Numbered from the stretch's first letter, positions 40,666 through 55,465 are shown. The stretch: DNA of 64,000 bases from Pyrenopolyporus hunteri (GCA_902806595.1 CADCXC010000037.1:3339881-3403880), one strand, 5' to 3'. Notes: a model not told the origin generated them from the sequence alone. Made by a program: numbers and translations.

Positions 40666-42296
40666 CCAAGGACTGGGGGTTCGGCCAGCCGATGTTACAG
40701 CTGTATTACGCTACCTCGAGGAAGCGTTTGATGTGTAAAGAGACTGAGATCTGAATGTGCAACCAAACATTTAGAACTAATTATTGTCGCAATAATAATC
40801 AGGCGATGAAAGTAAGCGAATAACTATTCACTCATAGCATTCGGCAGGGTGAAGAGCGGATGCTAACCCAGATCTGTTGCATCGAACCCCAAGGGGCCCA
40901 CTTTGGGCTGTAGGAGAGAATACGAGAGTCATAATTACATCACAGTCCCCTACTTGGCTCTATCACCATGACGACTGCTGCTTCGAACACTGTCAAATGC
41001 AAGCCCCACGACGAGAAAAAAAAAAAAAAAGAACGAAGAGATGGGAAGGGCCTTGGTTTAGCGATAACGCCCCTTCGATAATTGGGTCGATCTATGGAAT
41101 TTAGCGGAGCTTAATATCTAGGACCGGACGTGAGGAATTTGACGATTATGCCCAATCTGCACTTGGATGGTTTGCATACCTAGGTATGCATCTACGTCTT
41201 TTTCTTTCGTATTTTCTTTTTATAAGCCTCTTACCTTCTTAGTGGCATAGCTTTCTTACGGTTTGTTATAATAAGTAAATTAGAAGCGCTACCATATTCG
41301 GAATAATGCATGCTCTCGCGTGGTGATTTTCGCTTATTCTCGTCCGCGGCGGACTTACAATAATAGATTAGGACGTCTATTATAACGTGTGTAAATTGAA
41401 GATATCTCTCGGCCTAATCTGGGTCCTACGGGGCTTCCATCCCTTTACCGTGTGCGTAACAGGCAGGTAAGTTTCGATATAGATGCGGCACGGCGTATGG
41501 TCCTGGTAGGGGCTTTGTCCCAACGAGTCAGAACTACGTCGTGAATGTAGTAAGGGCTCGCCTTGATCCGCAGGAAATTTTTAGTATGGACTCGAAGGCC
41601 CCATTACCCGTGAAGTAGGGAGAGGGAAGAGAAACCTAACCAAAATAAACCGCGCTTGAGGTGCTGATACTGCGTTTGAGGGACAGGCGAAGCCTGCCAA
41701 AGGCGGTCGTGCTTCAGAGCCGTCCGCCCAAGCGTACCTAACCCTTAGGGCTAATCCTTGTCCCGAACCTAAGTCCGCTAGAGGCCTCAGCTACTGCCAC
41801 TCTAGTCATATAGACATCGGACTCTTGCGCGACGGGAACGCCTCCCAGAGTTTAACCCGTGTCAAAGAGGTATTTTAGGAAGGTTCCTACCTTCGTTCGG
41901 GTAGTCGTAGAGCCTCGCCGCCAGTTGAGCTAAAAATAGGAGACGAGGTAATAATATACCATGTGTTTCTGGTGGTGTGGGTAGATGCGACACGGCTTTC
42001 ATCCATTGCTACATTGAAATACCGCAAGACCGGAGAAGAAAAGCTTCACTCAAGCTTAACCGTTGGATTCCGGAGGCGGTCGTATAATTATTCCCTACAT
42101 CTCCGCGCTCGTATCAACCTATCTCTCGATTTTGAAAGCACACCTCCTTGCTGAGGTAGTGTAGTCGCCTTCCGAGGAGAATTAATTATTATGATATTAT
42201 ACCCGTCACATCCATACGTCCTAGATCCATATACACCCGTCTACGTCACAAAACTCACTCGCCTTCAGGATCCGCTTCTCCCCCGTCCCCCCTTCT
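40666..42296. other. Intergenic region between the regulator and the glycosylase
   Basis: No gene was recognised on either strand. It includes an A15 run at 41017-41031 and a palindromic CATACCTAGGTATGCAT at 41176-41192. It probably contains the regulator's promoter, but no specific site is supported. Confidence 0.5.
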
Positions 42297-43474
42297 TCAT
42301 CCCTCGTCCGGCCCTCTTCCTCCACTATCCGCATGCTCCTCCTCTTTAACCTGACTCGCGTCTCCCTCGGCTTGCCGGCTAGCGTCCCCGCGCTTAAACG
42401 CCCTACGGAGCTCGCACCGTCCCATGTTCTTCCCGCCGGCCCTGCACTCGGCGCACTTGCGGCCGTGCTCGACGAGCAGGACGTGCAAGCCGTACTTGAG
42501 CGCGTCGGGCACCCTCGCGTCGAGGTGCGCGAACTCGTCGCGGGTCGCCGTCGGCGGCCGCCAGCCCATGATGCCCGTGATCCGGTGCACGTGGGTGTCG
42601 ACGGCGAAGCTGTCGCGCCCCACGCAGAACAGCAGCACGCAGCTCGCCGTCTTGGGGCCCACGCCCCGGAACGAGATCAGCTCGCGCATGGCCGCCTCGT
42701 CGTCGCCCGCCGCCTCCAGCCGCAGCAGGTGGTCTAGCGAGTACGTCCCGTAGCGCCGCTTCACCTGGTCGAGGATGTCGACGATGGCCCGGCTCTTGAC
42801 GCCGCCCAGCCCGCCTCTGGCTATGGCCTTCTCCAGCTTCGCGGCGCCGCCCGTCGCGACCGCGTGCCACCGCTCTTCCGAGTCGCCGCTACCGTACACC
42901 TCGTCCATGTCCAGCTTGGCGCGCGTGCTGTTGCTGTTGCTGGTGTTCTGCGACAGGATCGTGCGGACCAGCGCGTCCAGCACCGACGGCGCGTCCCCGC
43001 AACCAGCCCTGTCGGCCGGTGCGCTGACCCTCGGGCCGTTGCCGTTCCCCATGCAACGCCGTCAGGACCTCGTACGCTCTCCGGCAGTCCTCGGGCATCG
43101 GCCGCGGGAAGTCCGGGAATGGCGACTTATTGGCGAATGGGTATACGACTTTAGCTTCTTCGCCCGGAGACCCGCCTCCTTGTCTCCCTTGCCCTCCTTG
43201 CTCCTGCTCTTCTTCTCTGTCTGCAGCCTCCTTTCTTGAACTTGACATCTCAGTCTTCGCTAATTTAGCTGGAGTCTTGCTCTCATCGGTCTCTTCTTCA
43301 TCCTTGACTCTAACTCTCTTGCTCCGCGCGCGGACGTGGCGGTGGCGTGGCGGACGGCGCGTTTTCTTGTTTGATAGGTAAATCTCCTCCTTTTTTATTC
43401 CTTGCGCTCCGTCGAAGCGTCGCCGGTCGTTCCGCGACGCTATCCGCTTCGGCCTCGACGGCGGCCCCAGCCAT
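42297..43474 (-). CDS. HhH-GPD base-excision DNA glycosylase/AP lyase, frame-disrupted
   Basis: Endonuclease III-like DNA repair enzyme. The core reads PSVLDALVRTILSQNTSNSNS, the helix-hairpin-helix SFRGVGPKTASCVLL with the catalytic Lys, and FAVDTHVHRI with the catalytic Asp; Lys plus Asp predicts a bifunctional glycosylase/lyase. The C-terminus has only CAEC and one further Cys, so the 4Fe-4S ligand set of Nth looks incomplete. The likely start at 43474 (MAGAAVEAEADSVAERP) opens a basic, proline-rich N-terminus. Its frame hits a stop at 43310, while an overlapping frame continues as KRVRVKDEEETDESKTP; one lost CG unit in the (CG)n run near 43325-43333 would explain this. A second shift lies near 43047-43050, where one extra base in a C4 run separates EDCRRAYEVLTALHG from APADRAGCGD. 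Both breaks sit in simple-sequence runs, so sequencing error is a serious alternative. A short 251-residue product from the Met at 43052 is also possible. Confidence 0.82.
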
Positions 43475-43840
43475 CGTTACGGAAACTCAAGTAACCAAGT
43501 AATGTAATGTATTTATTTTCCTCTTCCGTTTCCCTTTTGAAAAACGAAACAAAACAGAACAGAACCTGGAAATCCCTAGTGGTGTTAGGTAGATGTTCTA
43601 GGCTAGTAATAGCGATATAGATGGAAATCCTAGGTATTGCAGGGAACGGGTAGGTACATGTAATACGGCGGGTAGTGATGTCAAAGACACCCCAGCAGCT
43701 GAGCAGGTACTACGCAGTACCATAGGGAACTCCCCTTTTCCTTCTTTCTTTTTTTTTCTTTTTCTTTTCCTCCTTTTTTTTTTCAGCGGTCGGTGAAATT
43801 ATTAGGTGGCTTTGAGCTGAGCTTAAACCTTAAGCGGGTA
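43475..43840. other. Upstream region of the glycosylase and edge of the RIP block
   Basis: No gene was recognised. A poly-pyrimidine stretch lies at 43733-43784. Composition falls abruptly into A/T-only DNA after about 43840. Confidence 0.5.
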
Positions 43841-46800
43841 ATAAATATACGTCGAATCGTAAAAGATTTTCGTTAAACCGTTAAATCGAAAATTTTTAAA
43901 TGTTAAATTTATTTTTTAACTATAATTACGTAAAAATTATAAAAGTTATAAAGTATATATTATTAAATTATATAATTATTTAATTAAATAATAAATTTAT
44001 AATATAATTAAAAATAATAATAAATTTATTTTTATAAATTAAATAAATTATAATAAAAAATTATTATAAATATATAATATTAAATAAATAAAAATCGTTA
44101 ATAAATAATCGAAATAAAATTATACGATTATATAATAAAAATAAAAATAAAAAAAATTAATTAAATTATATATATTTAAAATTATAAATAAATTAATTTT
44201 ATATTAATCGATATTTATATTTTTTTTAAAGTTTATATTTTAAATTTTTATCGTATAAAATAACGAAATATTTAATAAAAATATATTTATTATTATTATT
44301 ATTAATTATAACGAATATTTTAATATAAAATTATATTATTATATACGATTTTTAAAAATAATAAATTATCGATAATATAATATAAAATAATTTCGTTATT
44401 TTATTTTAATATATATAAATTTTATAATTTTTTATTATAATTTAATATAATTAATTTAATTTTATTAAATAATTAATATCGAAGTTTCGATTAATTACGT
44501 AATTAAAATTTATATATAAAATTACGGTTTAATTTTAATATAATATAAATTAAAAATTAAATTTTATTAATATTATAAATTAAATTACGATTTTATATAT
44601 AAATTTTAACGATATAATTAATTAAAATTTCGATATTTATTATTTAATAAAATTAATTTAATTATATTAAATCGTAATAATTTAAAATTTATACGTTTTA
44701 TTATATTTTTAATCGAATTATTTTAATTTTTAAAATTTTATAATATATAATAAAAATTTTAATATTACGAAATAAATAAATAATAAATAAATATAAATAA
44801 AAGTATAATAAAATAAATAATTATTTAAATATATTATATATATAATAATATTTATATATAATATTAAATATTAATAATTAATTTTACGTTTAAATTTTTA
44901 AATTTAATTAATTATATCGAATAATTAAATTTTAATATTTTTAATTATTTTAAAACGAAAATTAAAATCGATATCGATTTTTTAATTTAAATAAATATTA
45001 AAAATAATTTAAAAATAATTTTAAATACGTTATTTATTTATACGTATTTTTACGTTTATAATAATTAAATTAATTATTTAATATATATTAATAAAATAAT
45101 ATATATTACGTCGATAAAAACATTTATTATTATTATTATTATTATAATATTCGATGTAAACATTATAAAACTAATTAAATAAAATAATATAATATTAAAA
45201 AATTTTAATTTATTTTATAATTTATGTAAATATATTTAAAAATAAAACGATGTTAATAATTATTACGTAAACGGTTATAAATAATTAAAAATTATATTTA
45301 ATAATAAAATATATATAAATTAATTTATTTTCGAAATTATTAATTAATAATTAAAATTATATTAATTTTAATTTTCGATATTAACGGTTTTAATTTAATT
45401 ATAATTATTAAAAGTAATAATTTATTTTAATTTAAATTAATAATAAATATTATTAATTAATTAAAAATAAAAAATACGAATTTAATTTTATTTATTAATT
45501 TTAAATTATTTATTATTAATTTACGAAAGTTTTTTAATTTTCGTTAAAATTTAAATAATATAATTAATCGAAATAATATTATCGGTTATTTTTAATCGTT
45601 TATTATTATTATCGATATAATAAATAATTAATTATAAATTTTAAAAGAAAATTTTTTTAAATTTTAATTAAAAATTTTATTTAATATTAATAAAATTAAC
45701 CGTTTTCGATTTAATTATTTTATTTAAAAATAATAATATTAATATATTATCGTTAAAAACGAATATTTCGTAATAATTTATTTATTATTTATTTAATTTT
45801 CGAAAATATTTTAAAATAAATATAATAAAATTTTCGAATTTTATTAATTTAATTTAACGTAATTATTAAAAATATATAATATATTTAATCGAAATTTCGA
45901 AATATAAAAATTAAATATTTAAAATTATAAAATAAAATTAATACGTAAATATTTTAAAAAAATAAAATATAAAAATTATTATAAAAATTATTATAAAAAA
46001 TACGAATTTTTATAAAACGCGAATTTATATAAAAATATAAAATATTATAAAAATACATTTATTTATATTTTAAAATATATTAATAAATAAATTTCGAATA
46101 AATTTTTATTAATTAATTAAATTATTATTAAAACATTTTAAAAAATTATCGAATATAATATTTTTAAATTAAAAAATAAAATTAAAATTTTATTAATTTA
46201 AATAATAATTATAATTAATAAATTTTAATATTATTTTTAATTATTTAATAAATATTTAATTATTTATTAATTTATTTTATAAATATTTATATTTATATAT
46301 TAATTTATTTAAAATAAATATTTAAATATTTATTAATCGTATTTAATTTAATTATATATTTTAACGAAAATTTTTAAATTATTAATTATTTACTTTAATA
46401 TTTATTTAACGTTAAATAAATACGGGAAAATAAAATAAAATAATCGAAAATAAAAAATTACGATTAAAAATATTATAAATTTAATATAAAAAATTAATAA
46501 AATTTTTAAACGTATTATAAATTACGTTATAATATTTACGAAATAATAACTTCGTTTAAATTATATAAATAATAATATAAAAATAATATTATTTTTAAAA
46601 ATATTATTTTAATCGATTTATAAATTTTAAATAATATTAATAATATTATTTTATATAATAATTTTATAATAATTTAATTATATTTTTAATTAATTACCCG
46701 TTTAAATATTATATAATATAAATAATATTCGATAAAAAATATATACGTTTAATAATATATAATAATTTAAACGTATATATAAACTTTAAAATGGAAAAAA

Positions 46801-49544
46801 TATAAAAAAAAAACGAAACGTTTATTTCGTTTTAATATAAAATAATTTATTAATAATTATCCCATTATAATTTTAATAATATAAACATTAATATTATTAC
46901 GTTTTATATCGTTTATTATTATTAATTTTTTTAAATTTAAATAATTTTTTATATAATAATTAAATTAAAAAATTTATTATATTTATTAAATTTAATTTAT
47001 AATTAATGTTTTTATCGGTTAATTTTATTCGTAAAAATATATTATTTAAATTTATTTATTAATAAAATTTAACTTATTTTCGTTTTAAATAATTTAAATA
47101 TTTATTTTTTAAAAATATTATTTTCGTATTATTTACCGTGGAAAATATAAAAATAACGAGAAAATAATAAATAATATATTCGTAAATTTAATTATTAATA
47201 ATATAATAATAAATAACGAAAATTAAATAAAAAAAATATAATTAACTCGTTTTTTAAATTAATAAACGATTTTAATAAAATATATTATTTTTAAATTTTT
47301 AAATTAAAATAATAATATTCGAATAATTTATTTTAAAAATATATTTAATTAATCGTATTAAATATATATTAAAATATTCGTTTTAAAATTATTTATTTTT
47401 ATTAATTAATAATATTATTTCGATTTATATTAATATTAAAATTATTTTATTTCGTTTATTTTTTCGATAACGTTAATAAAAATCGAAATTTTCGAACGGT
47501 ATTTTTCGATATCGAACGAAAAATTATTAATATATTATTAAATAACGACGTTTTAATAATACGTTTTTACGAATTTTATTAAAATAATACGATTATTGAT
47601 TAAATAATACAAATTAAATTTATATTAATTTAAAATCGCGATTTTAAATTTTTTATAATATTAATAAAAATTTTAAATTTTAATTTTTAATATTATATTA
47701 TATTAACGATTTTTCATTTTATAAATCGATATTATTCGTTTAAAATATTTCGACATCGAAAATAAAATCAATAATTAAATCGTTTAATTTTATTAATAAT
47801 ATATTTTATTTTATTTTAAAAAATAATTAATATTATATATATAAAAATAAATATTAAACGTTTAAAATCTTTCGTATCGACGTTATATTCGAAATAAAAT
47901 CGACGTTTAATTTTTCGATTAATTTCGAATAATTTTTAAAAGTAAATATAATATATAAAATTTTAAACGTTATTAAATTTATATAATTATATCGTTTTTT
48001 TCTTTTAATAAATAATTAAATTATTAATGTTTAACTTTTAATATTTAATATATATAAGTATTTTAATAAAAATCTAATAATATATCGATATTAATTTTTA
48101 TAATAATTTTTTAAATTATATTACGAAAATTATCGTTTTATTTCGAAAATTATAAATTAAAAATATATAATAAAATTATTAAGTTTAATATTAATAAATA
48201 ATATTATAATATACGGTTAATTTAAATTATTAAACCGTTAATTAATAAATTTTATACTTTTATATAATAAAAAATAATAAAACGATAAAAAAATAACGTA
48301 TAATTTTTATATAATATTATAAATAAAACCTTTTTAAATTTAATAAAAAATAATTATAATCGAAAATATATTAATTTATAAATAAAAATAAACCGTTGAA
48401 ATAAATATAAACGTATAATTAATAAATTATTTTATTAAATTATTAATTATATATTTATATTTAACGGTTTATTTTTATAAATATTTTTATTATTTCTTTT
48501 TATTTTTATTTAAAATTATTTATCGAGGTAAAATAAACGTTATTAATATATTATTATTTAATAATTAACTTTAAATAATAAAATTTACCGTTTTAATCAA
48601 ATTTTAAAAACTTAAATTTTTATTTTTTATCTTTTCGATTAATACGTTTATTTTATTATTTAACTCGTTAAAATACGAGTTATTTAATAAAATATTAAAT
48701 GTTAAAAAAAATTTATACGTAATATCGACGTTAAAATAAACGGCGATATTAATAACGAAAAATAAAATATATATACGCGTATATATATTAATAAAAACGA
48801 AACGATTAATACGATCGTTAAATTTAAAAATAAAATTAATTAATGTTAAATTTAAACGAAAAACGAATAATTATTTATAAAATTTAAATTTTTAAATTAA
48901 ATTCGAAATATTTATTTATTTATATAAAATAACTTTTTATTTTTTCGTTTAAACGAAATTTATTTAAATTTAAATTTATACGATTTTATTTATAATTTAA
49001 TTAAATCGTTTTAATAATAAAATAATAAAAATTAAATGTTTTTTATATTTTAATAATTCGAAAATATTTTTAAGTTAATTTTTTTTTATTAATATTATTT
49101 TCGAAAGTTTTTTAATAATTTTATTTATTTAAAATTTTTAATATTTATTTAAAATATCGATTTTTCGAATATAATAGAAATAAATTTAAAATTATAATTA
49201 ATAAATAAATTATATAAATAATTACGATAAAATATTAATTATTATTTTAATTTTAATATTTCGATCGATTAAAAATATAAAAAATTTAATAAAAAATAAA
49301 TATGAAAATTACGATTAAAATTTTCGTATAAATATATATTATAAAATTTATATAATAAAATTATTTATTATTATAATATTAATTAAATAATAACGTTTTA
49401 TATTATAATATTATTATTTATTTAAATAAAAAATAAATTATTTAAATTAAAAGTTATTTTCGTAAAATAATATAATAACTTTCGATTTTTTCGAATTTTA
49501 CGATTATTTTATAATTATATACTTTTAATATAATTAAATATAAC

Positions 49545-49615
49545 TAATATAACTTTTAATATAATTTTTAATATAATTTTTAATATAATTTTTAATATAA
49601 TTTTTAATATCGTTT
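49545..49615 (+). repeat. 12-bp tandem repeat
   Basis: ATATAATTTTTA recurs about five times directly upstream of the ~37-bp array. Confidence 0.75.
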
Positions 49616-49649
49616 TATGTATTTTTAACTTTGAATCATTCGTATTATT

Positions 49650-49965
49650 TTTAAAAGTCGTCGCGAAAATTACCTTTATTATTTTTCGATAAAACCGTCG
49701 TAAAAACCTACCTTTTATTATTTTTAAAAAGTTATCGCGAATAACTATTTTATATTATTTTTCGATAAAACAAATCGCGAAAAATTACCTTTATTATTTT
49801 TCGATAAAATTGTTGAAAACCACCCTATACCACCTTTTAATAAAATCGTCGCGAAAAACTACCTATACTACTTTCGAAAAAACCGTCGCGAGAAATTACC
49901 CTTATTTTTAAAAATTTTTCGAAAAACCGTCGTAAATAACCACCCGTATAATCTTTTTATATTTA
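49650..49965 (+). repeat. ~37-bp minisatellite, about eight copies
   Basis: A CGTCGCGAAAA(A)(T/C)TACC core recurs at about 49659, 49696, 49733, 49773, 49811, 49847, 49884 and 49928. Steps are 36-44 bp, mostly 37. The units keep many non-CpG Cs (TTACC, CCACC, CTATAC) on the plus strand, unlike the surrounding DNA. There are no unique spacers, so it is not CRISPR-like. Confidence 0.75.
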
Positions 49966-50159
49966 ATTTTAAATATATAATTCGAAAAATCTTTCGAAAA
50001 ATATTACGCGTCGAATTAAATTTATATAATTAAATTTATATAATTAAATTTATATAATTAAATTTATATTTATAATTAAATTTATATTTATAATTAAATT
50101 TATATTTATAATTAAATTTATATAATTCGAATTTTTTAAATAAAATTATATTTAAATTA

Positions 50160-50396
50160 AAATTAAATTTATTTAATTTAATTTATTTAATTCGATTTAT
50201 TTAATTCGATTTATTTAATTCGATTTATTTAATTCGATTTATTTAATTCGATTTATTTAATTCGATTTATTTAATTCGATTTATTTAATTCGATTTATTT
50301 AATTCGATTTATTTAATTCGATTTAATTCGATTTATTTAATTCGATTTATTTAATTCGATTTATTTAATTCGATTTATTTAATTCGATTTTTTAAA
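50160..50396 (+). repeat. 14-bp tandem repeat, about sixteen copies
   Basis: The unit ATTTATTTAATTCG repeats almost perfectly, with one copy shortened near 50320. The copies are far more uniform than the surrounding sequence, so the array probably expanded after RIP. Confidence 0.9.
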
Positions 50397-53300
50397 TCGA
50401 ATTATACGTTAAATTAAAATTAAATTTATATTTATAATTAAATTAATTTAATTAATAAAATCGTTTATTAAAATGTAAATAATTTTAAATATAATAATTA
50501 TAATATATGTAACGATTTAATTAAACGGTTTAATTAATTAAATAAAAAAATAACGTACGCGTAATTAATTAACGTAACGTAACGTAACGTAATATAATAT
50601 AATATAATATAATAAATATATAATTAATATAACGTAAAAATATAATTCGTAAATTTTTGTAATAAATTTTATTAAAATAAAATAAATAATATTTCGAAAA
50701 AACTCGGCATTTATTTTTAATAATATAAATTTTATAATACGAAAAATAAATATTTATTTAATTTATTAATAAAATATAAAAAATTTTATATTTATTATAT
50801 TATATAAAATAATTTATAATTTATATAAAAATATTCGAAATATAATATTAAAAAGTAAATTTATAAAAGTAATATTACGTATTATATAATAAATATTTAA
50901 TTTTATTAATATTATAAAAAAATTAAAACGCGTATTAAAAATCGTAATTTATATAAACGATATCGTTTAACGTTTAAATATTAATTCTTTAATAAAGTTA
51001 AATTATTACATTAAATCGTAATAAAAATATATATTAAAAAATTATTAAAATATTATATAATCGTTTTATAATATAAAATAATTTAAAATATAATGTAAAA
51101 TAATTTTATTACTTCGTTTTATTTATATAAAAATATAATTATTTAACATTATTAAATAATAAATAATAAACTTTTAAACGATTTTTATTTTATTTTTATA
51201 TATATATAATTTTCGAATTATAATTTAAATTTTTTTTTATTTTAAAAATTTTATTATTAATTAAAACGAAATAAAAAATAATTTTATCGTTTTTAATAAT
51301 AATGTTTTTTATTATAAATATACGGTAAAATTAATTATTTTATTTAATTAAAATATATAAAAATTTTATTAAATATATTTTTATTTTAAATTTAATAAAT
51401 TTAAATATTAAAATAATTAAATTATAATTTAATAAATAATAAAAATAAAATTTTTATTATTTATAAATAAAATTTTATAATTATTATTTTCTTTTATTTA
51501 ATATTTTTAAAAAATTTTTTATTAAATATATTTATTTTAAAATATATTAATTAAATATTTTTATTTATTTAATTTAAAATAATTAATAAACGAAACATTT
51601 TATATAATTATAATAGTTTATAAATTAAATCGATAATAAAAATAAATATTTTAATTATTTTTATTAAATTTTTAATAATTAAAGGTAATTAATTAATCCG
51701 TAAATTTATAAATAAAATTATAAATTTTATAAATTAATAAATTTTAAAAAAGTAGTTTTTATTACGTCGTTTTCGTAAATTATATCGAAATAATCGACAT
51801 AAAAACGTTATAAATTCGAAAAACATTTTTTTATTTAAATATCGTTTAAAAATTTAACGGTTTAATATTAAATAAATAATTAAAAAATACGTCGAAACGT
51901 TTATATAAAAACGTAAATATTTTAATAAAAATCGAATTTATAAATAATATTAACACGTATAATTTTAATTAAACTTTACTTTAATTTTAAATAATTTATA
52001 TTAAATATTATATTTAACGAATATTTATTTATATATATAATTTATAAAATAAATAATATCGATATAATTTTAAAACGAACGAAAATATTATTTTTATTAT
52101 ATATAATAAATTAAATACGTTTCGAAAATTTAAAATTAATATTAAAATTTATTTTAAAAAATAAATAAAAATTATTTCGTTATATATTAAAATAATATAA
52201 TTTTCGAATTAATTTTAATAATATATTTTGAATTTTAAATTAAATATTATTTTTATATTAATTAATATTATGTTAATAATTATATTTTTATCGTAAAATA
52301 CTTAAAATAAAACGTATAATTTTATTAAAATAAATATATAAATAAACATTAATAAAATTATTATTATAAAATTATTTTCGTTAAAAATAATAATTTTAAA
52401 ACATCGTTAATAATAATATATAATAAAATTATTATAATATAACGATTTATACATTTTAATTTTATAAAAGTTTTAAAAATATAATCGAAAAATTTCGAAT
52501 AATAACGAAATTTATAAATTATTTATATAATTATATCGATAATTTTATATATTTTCGAAATTTTTTTTTCGTTAACGCGTATAATTTTTAATAAATCCCT
52601 AAATTCGAATATATATACGTTTATATTTATTTTACAACGTATTAAAAACGTTAAATTATATACATTTAAAATATTATACATTAAAACATTTCGTTAAATA
52701 ATTTTTTATTATATAAAATTACGTATTATATCGATTTAAAAATAATTAACGATTTAAAATATATTATTATATTATTTTAAAATAATTCGAAATAATTTAA
52801 TTTTATATATATATTATTTTAAATATTAAATAAACGATAATATATACGATTAATTTTCGATATATACGTTTTTTTTAAATTATTATATTAATAAAACTAT
52901 TAAATTTAAAAATTATCGATATAACGCATTATAATATATTAATAAAACGATTAAATAATTAATTACGTAATATTATAAAATCGATTAAATATATTTATAT
53001 TAAAAATATAATATTTTTCCTTCGATAAATTTATTTTAACGATAATAAAATATTCGATTTAATTATTTTTAAAATGTCTCTTTTAAAATAAATAAAAAAT
53101 AATATAACTCGAAAACCTACGATTTTAAAAAATATAATTAACGGCGAAGTCGTTTTATATTTTATTAATTTAATAAAGTTAAATTATGTAATATCGTAAT
53201 AAAATAAAATTTTTATTTAAATATATATATAAAATCTTATTAAATTAATAAATTAAAAATAATAAATTAAACTTTATTATTTTTTTTTATTTATTTATAT

Positions 53301-53744
53301 ATTTATTTATTAAATTTACATTTTATAATTTTTATATTATAAAATATATATAATATATATATAAAAATAAAAATATTAATTATAAATAACTTTTATATAA
53401 TTATTATTTATAATATTATTTCGTAATATTTTTATATAAATATATTATTTTATTTAAGTTTATAAGTTAAAAATTTAAAGGTTAAAAATAAAAATAATAT
53501 ATTAAATCGTAATTAATTTTATAAATATTAAAATAAAATAACGAAATTATTTCGTATTTATTATCGATTATTTTTATAATATTACCATTAAACGATTACG
53601 TAATATAATGATATTTAAAAATAAGTTTTAATAATTTATTTTTTAATATTTATATATTTATTTATTAAAATAAATAAAATAATTATTTTTACGAAAATAA
53701 TAATTAAAAATTTCATGTATTTATTATAAATTATATATAATAAC

Positions 53745-54330
53745 GACTTAATTATTTAATTTTATTAATGTATTAAATTTACGATATATTATTTATTAAA
53801 TTTATAATATTTTATTAATTAAATTATAATTTTATTTATTTATTAAAATTATAAAAATTTATTTATTAAATTATAATATTTTATTTATTAAATTTTAATA
53901 CGTTATTTATTAAATTTATAATATTTTATTAATTAAATTATAATTTTTATTAAAATTATAAAAACTCGTTTATTAAATTATAATATTTTATTTATTAAAT
54001 TTTAATACGTTATTTATTAAATTTATAAAAGATTATTTATAAAACTTATATATAATACGATATTTATTAAACTTATAAAATTATTTATTAAATCGATAAA
54101 ATGTTATTTATTAAATTTATAATATAACATTTATTAAATTTATAAAAGTTATTTATTAAATTTATAATACGTTATTTTTTAATTTATAAAATGTTATTTA
54201 TTAAATTTATAAAAATTATTCGTTAAATTTATAATATATTATTTATTAATTTTATAATGTATTATTTATTAAATTTATAATGTATTATTTATTAAATTTA
54301 TAATACGTTATTTATTAATTTTTATATTAT
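53745..54330. repeat. Degenerate short tandem repeats (TTATTTATTAAATTTATAA-type)
   Basis: Variants of ATTTATTAAATTTATAA followed by TATT, TGTT or CGTT recur at roughly 20-27 bp intervals for almost 600 bp. A longer duplicated segment is visible at about 53783-53920 versus 53912-54030. Confidence 0.7.
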
Positions 54331-55359
54331 TTTATTTTATTAAAATTTTAATTTTTAATAATATTTAAAATCGTTATCGAAAAAAAATTTATAAAATTCG
54401 ACGTATAAAATTATTATAATATTATATAATAGTTTAATTTTATTAAAAAATTAATAGAAATTTAAAATTTCGTTTCGATTTTCGAATCGCATTTTAATTT
54501 TTTTATATTATTAACGTAACGATATTTTAATTTTAAAAATTCGATTCGTATTAAATTTATAATTTAAATTAATTTAAAAATAATTATATATAAAGTCGAT
54601 GTAATAATAATAGATAAAATCGATGTAATAATAATCGTCGATAAAAAAAAATCGAAAAATTTTTAAATTTTATAAATAATTTTTAAATATTATTATAATT
54701 TTTTATTATATAAAACGTTTAATATATACGGTATTTTATTTTCCATTTTATATTTTTATATATAATTTTATATATATTTTACGTTATTTATTATAAATTA
54801 AAAATTAATTCGTATTATTTATTACGCGTAAAATTATATTTTTAAATTTATAATCGTATTTAATCGTAATTAAATTTTATTATAAATTATTACTTTAAAA
54901 TTAAAGTAAAAATAAATATTATTAATTAATCGTATCGAAAAAAAATTTAATCGAATATTAATTTTTTTAATAATATAATTATTATAAAAATATTTATAAT
55001 TTATTTTTAAAATTTAAAATTTATTTTTTACTTCGATTTAAAAATATCGTTTTTTATTATTTATTTTATTTTATTTTTAATTTTTAATTTTTATTTTAAT
55101 TAATATAAATTTTATTATATAATTAATTTTAATTTAATTTTATTATTATAATTAAATATATAAATTAAAATTACTTATTAAAATAATAAACGTTTTAACT
55201 TTTAATTAAAATAAAAAATTTTAACGTTTTATAATAAATTTAAAATAAAATAATTTTATTTTAAAATTTACGTTAATATATTTAAAATTAATATTATTTA
55301 TAATATACGATTAAATAATATTAAATTTTATATTAATTTAAAAAATCGTATAAATAAAT

Positions 55360-55465
55360 TTAAAATTCGATTCGATAATTTTAAAATTCGATTCGATAAA
55401 TTTAAAATTCGATTCGACGTATTCGAAATTCGATTTAATATATTCGAAACTCGAATCGACGTTTA
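55360..55465 (+). repeat. 21-bp tandem repeat, about five copies
   Basis: AAATTCGATTCG and its variants start at 55363, 55384, 55405, 55426 and 55447, exactly 21 bp apart. This equals seven codons, so a heptad-type protein repeat is one possible source. CpG-rich positions are kept in most copies. Confidence 0.8.

Noticed and set aside
41860..41950. tRNA-like A-box (TAGCTCAACTGG) on the minus strand
   Set aside because: No matching B-box, the anticodon-type stem has an eight-base loop, and no seven-bp acceptor stem can be drawn.
42333..43381. Several long plus- and minus-strand frames overlapping the glycosylase
   Set aside because: GC-rich coding DNA creates long alternative frames; only the HhH-GPD frame has conserved motifs, apart from the two segments used to rebuild its N-terminus.
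49650..49965. CRISPR-like array
   Set aside because: Units are contiguous diverged repeats without unique spacers, in a eukaryotic setting.
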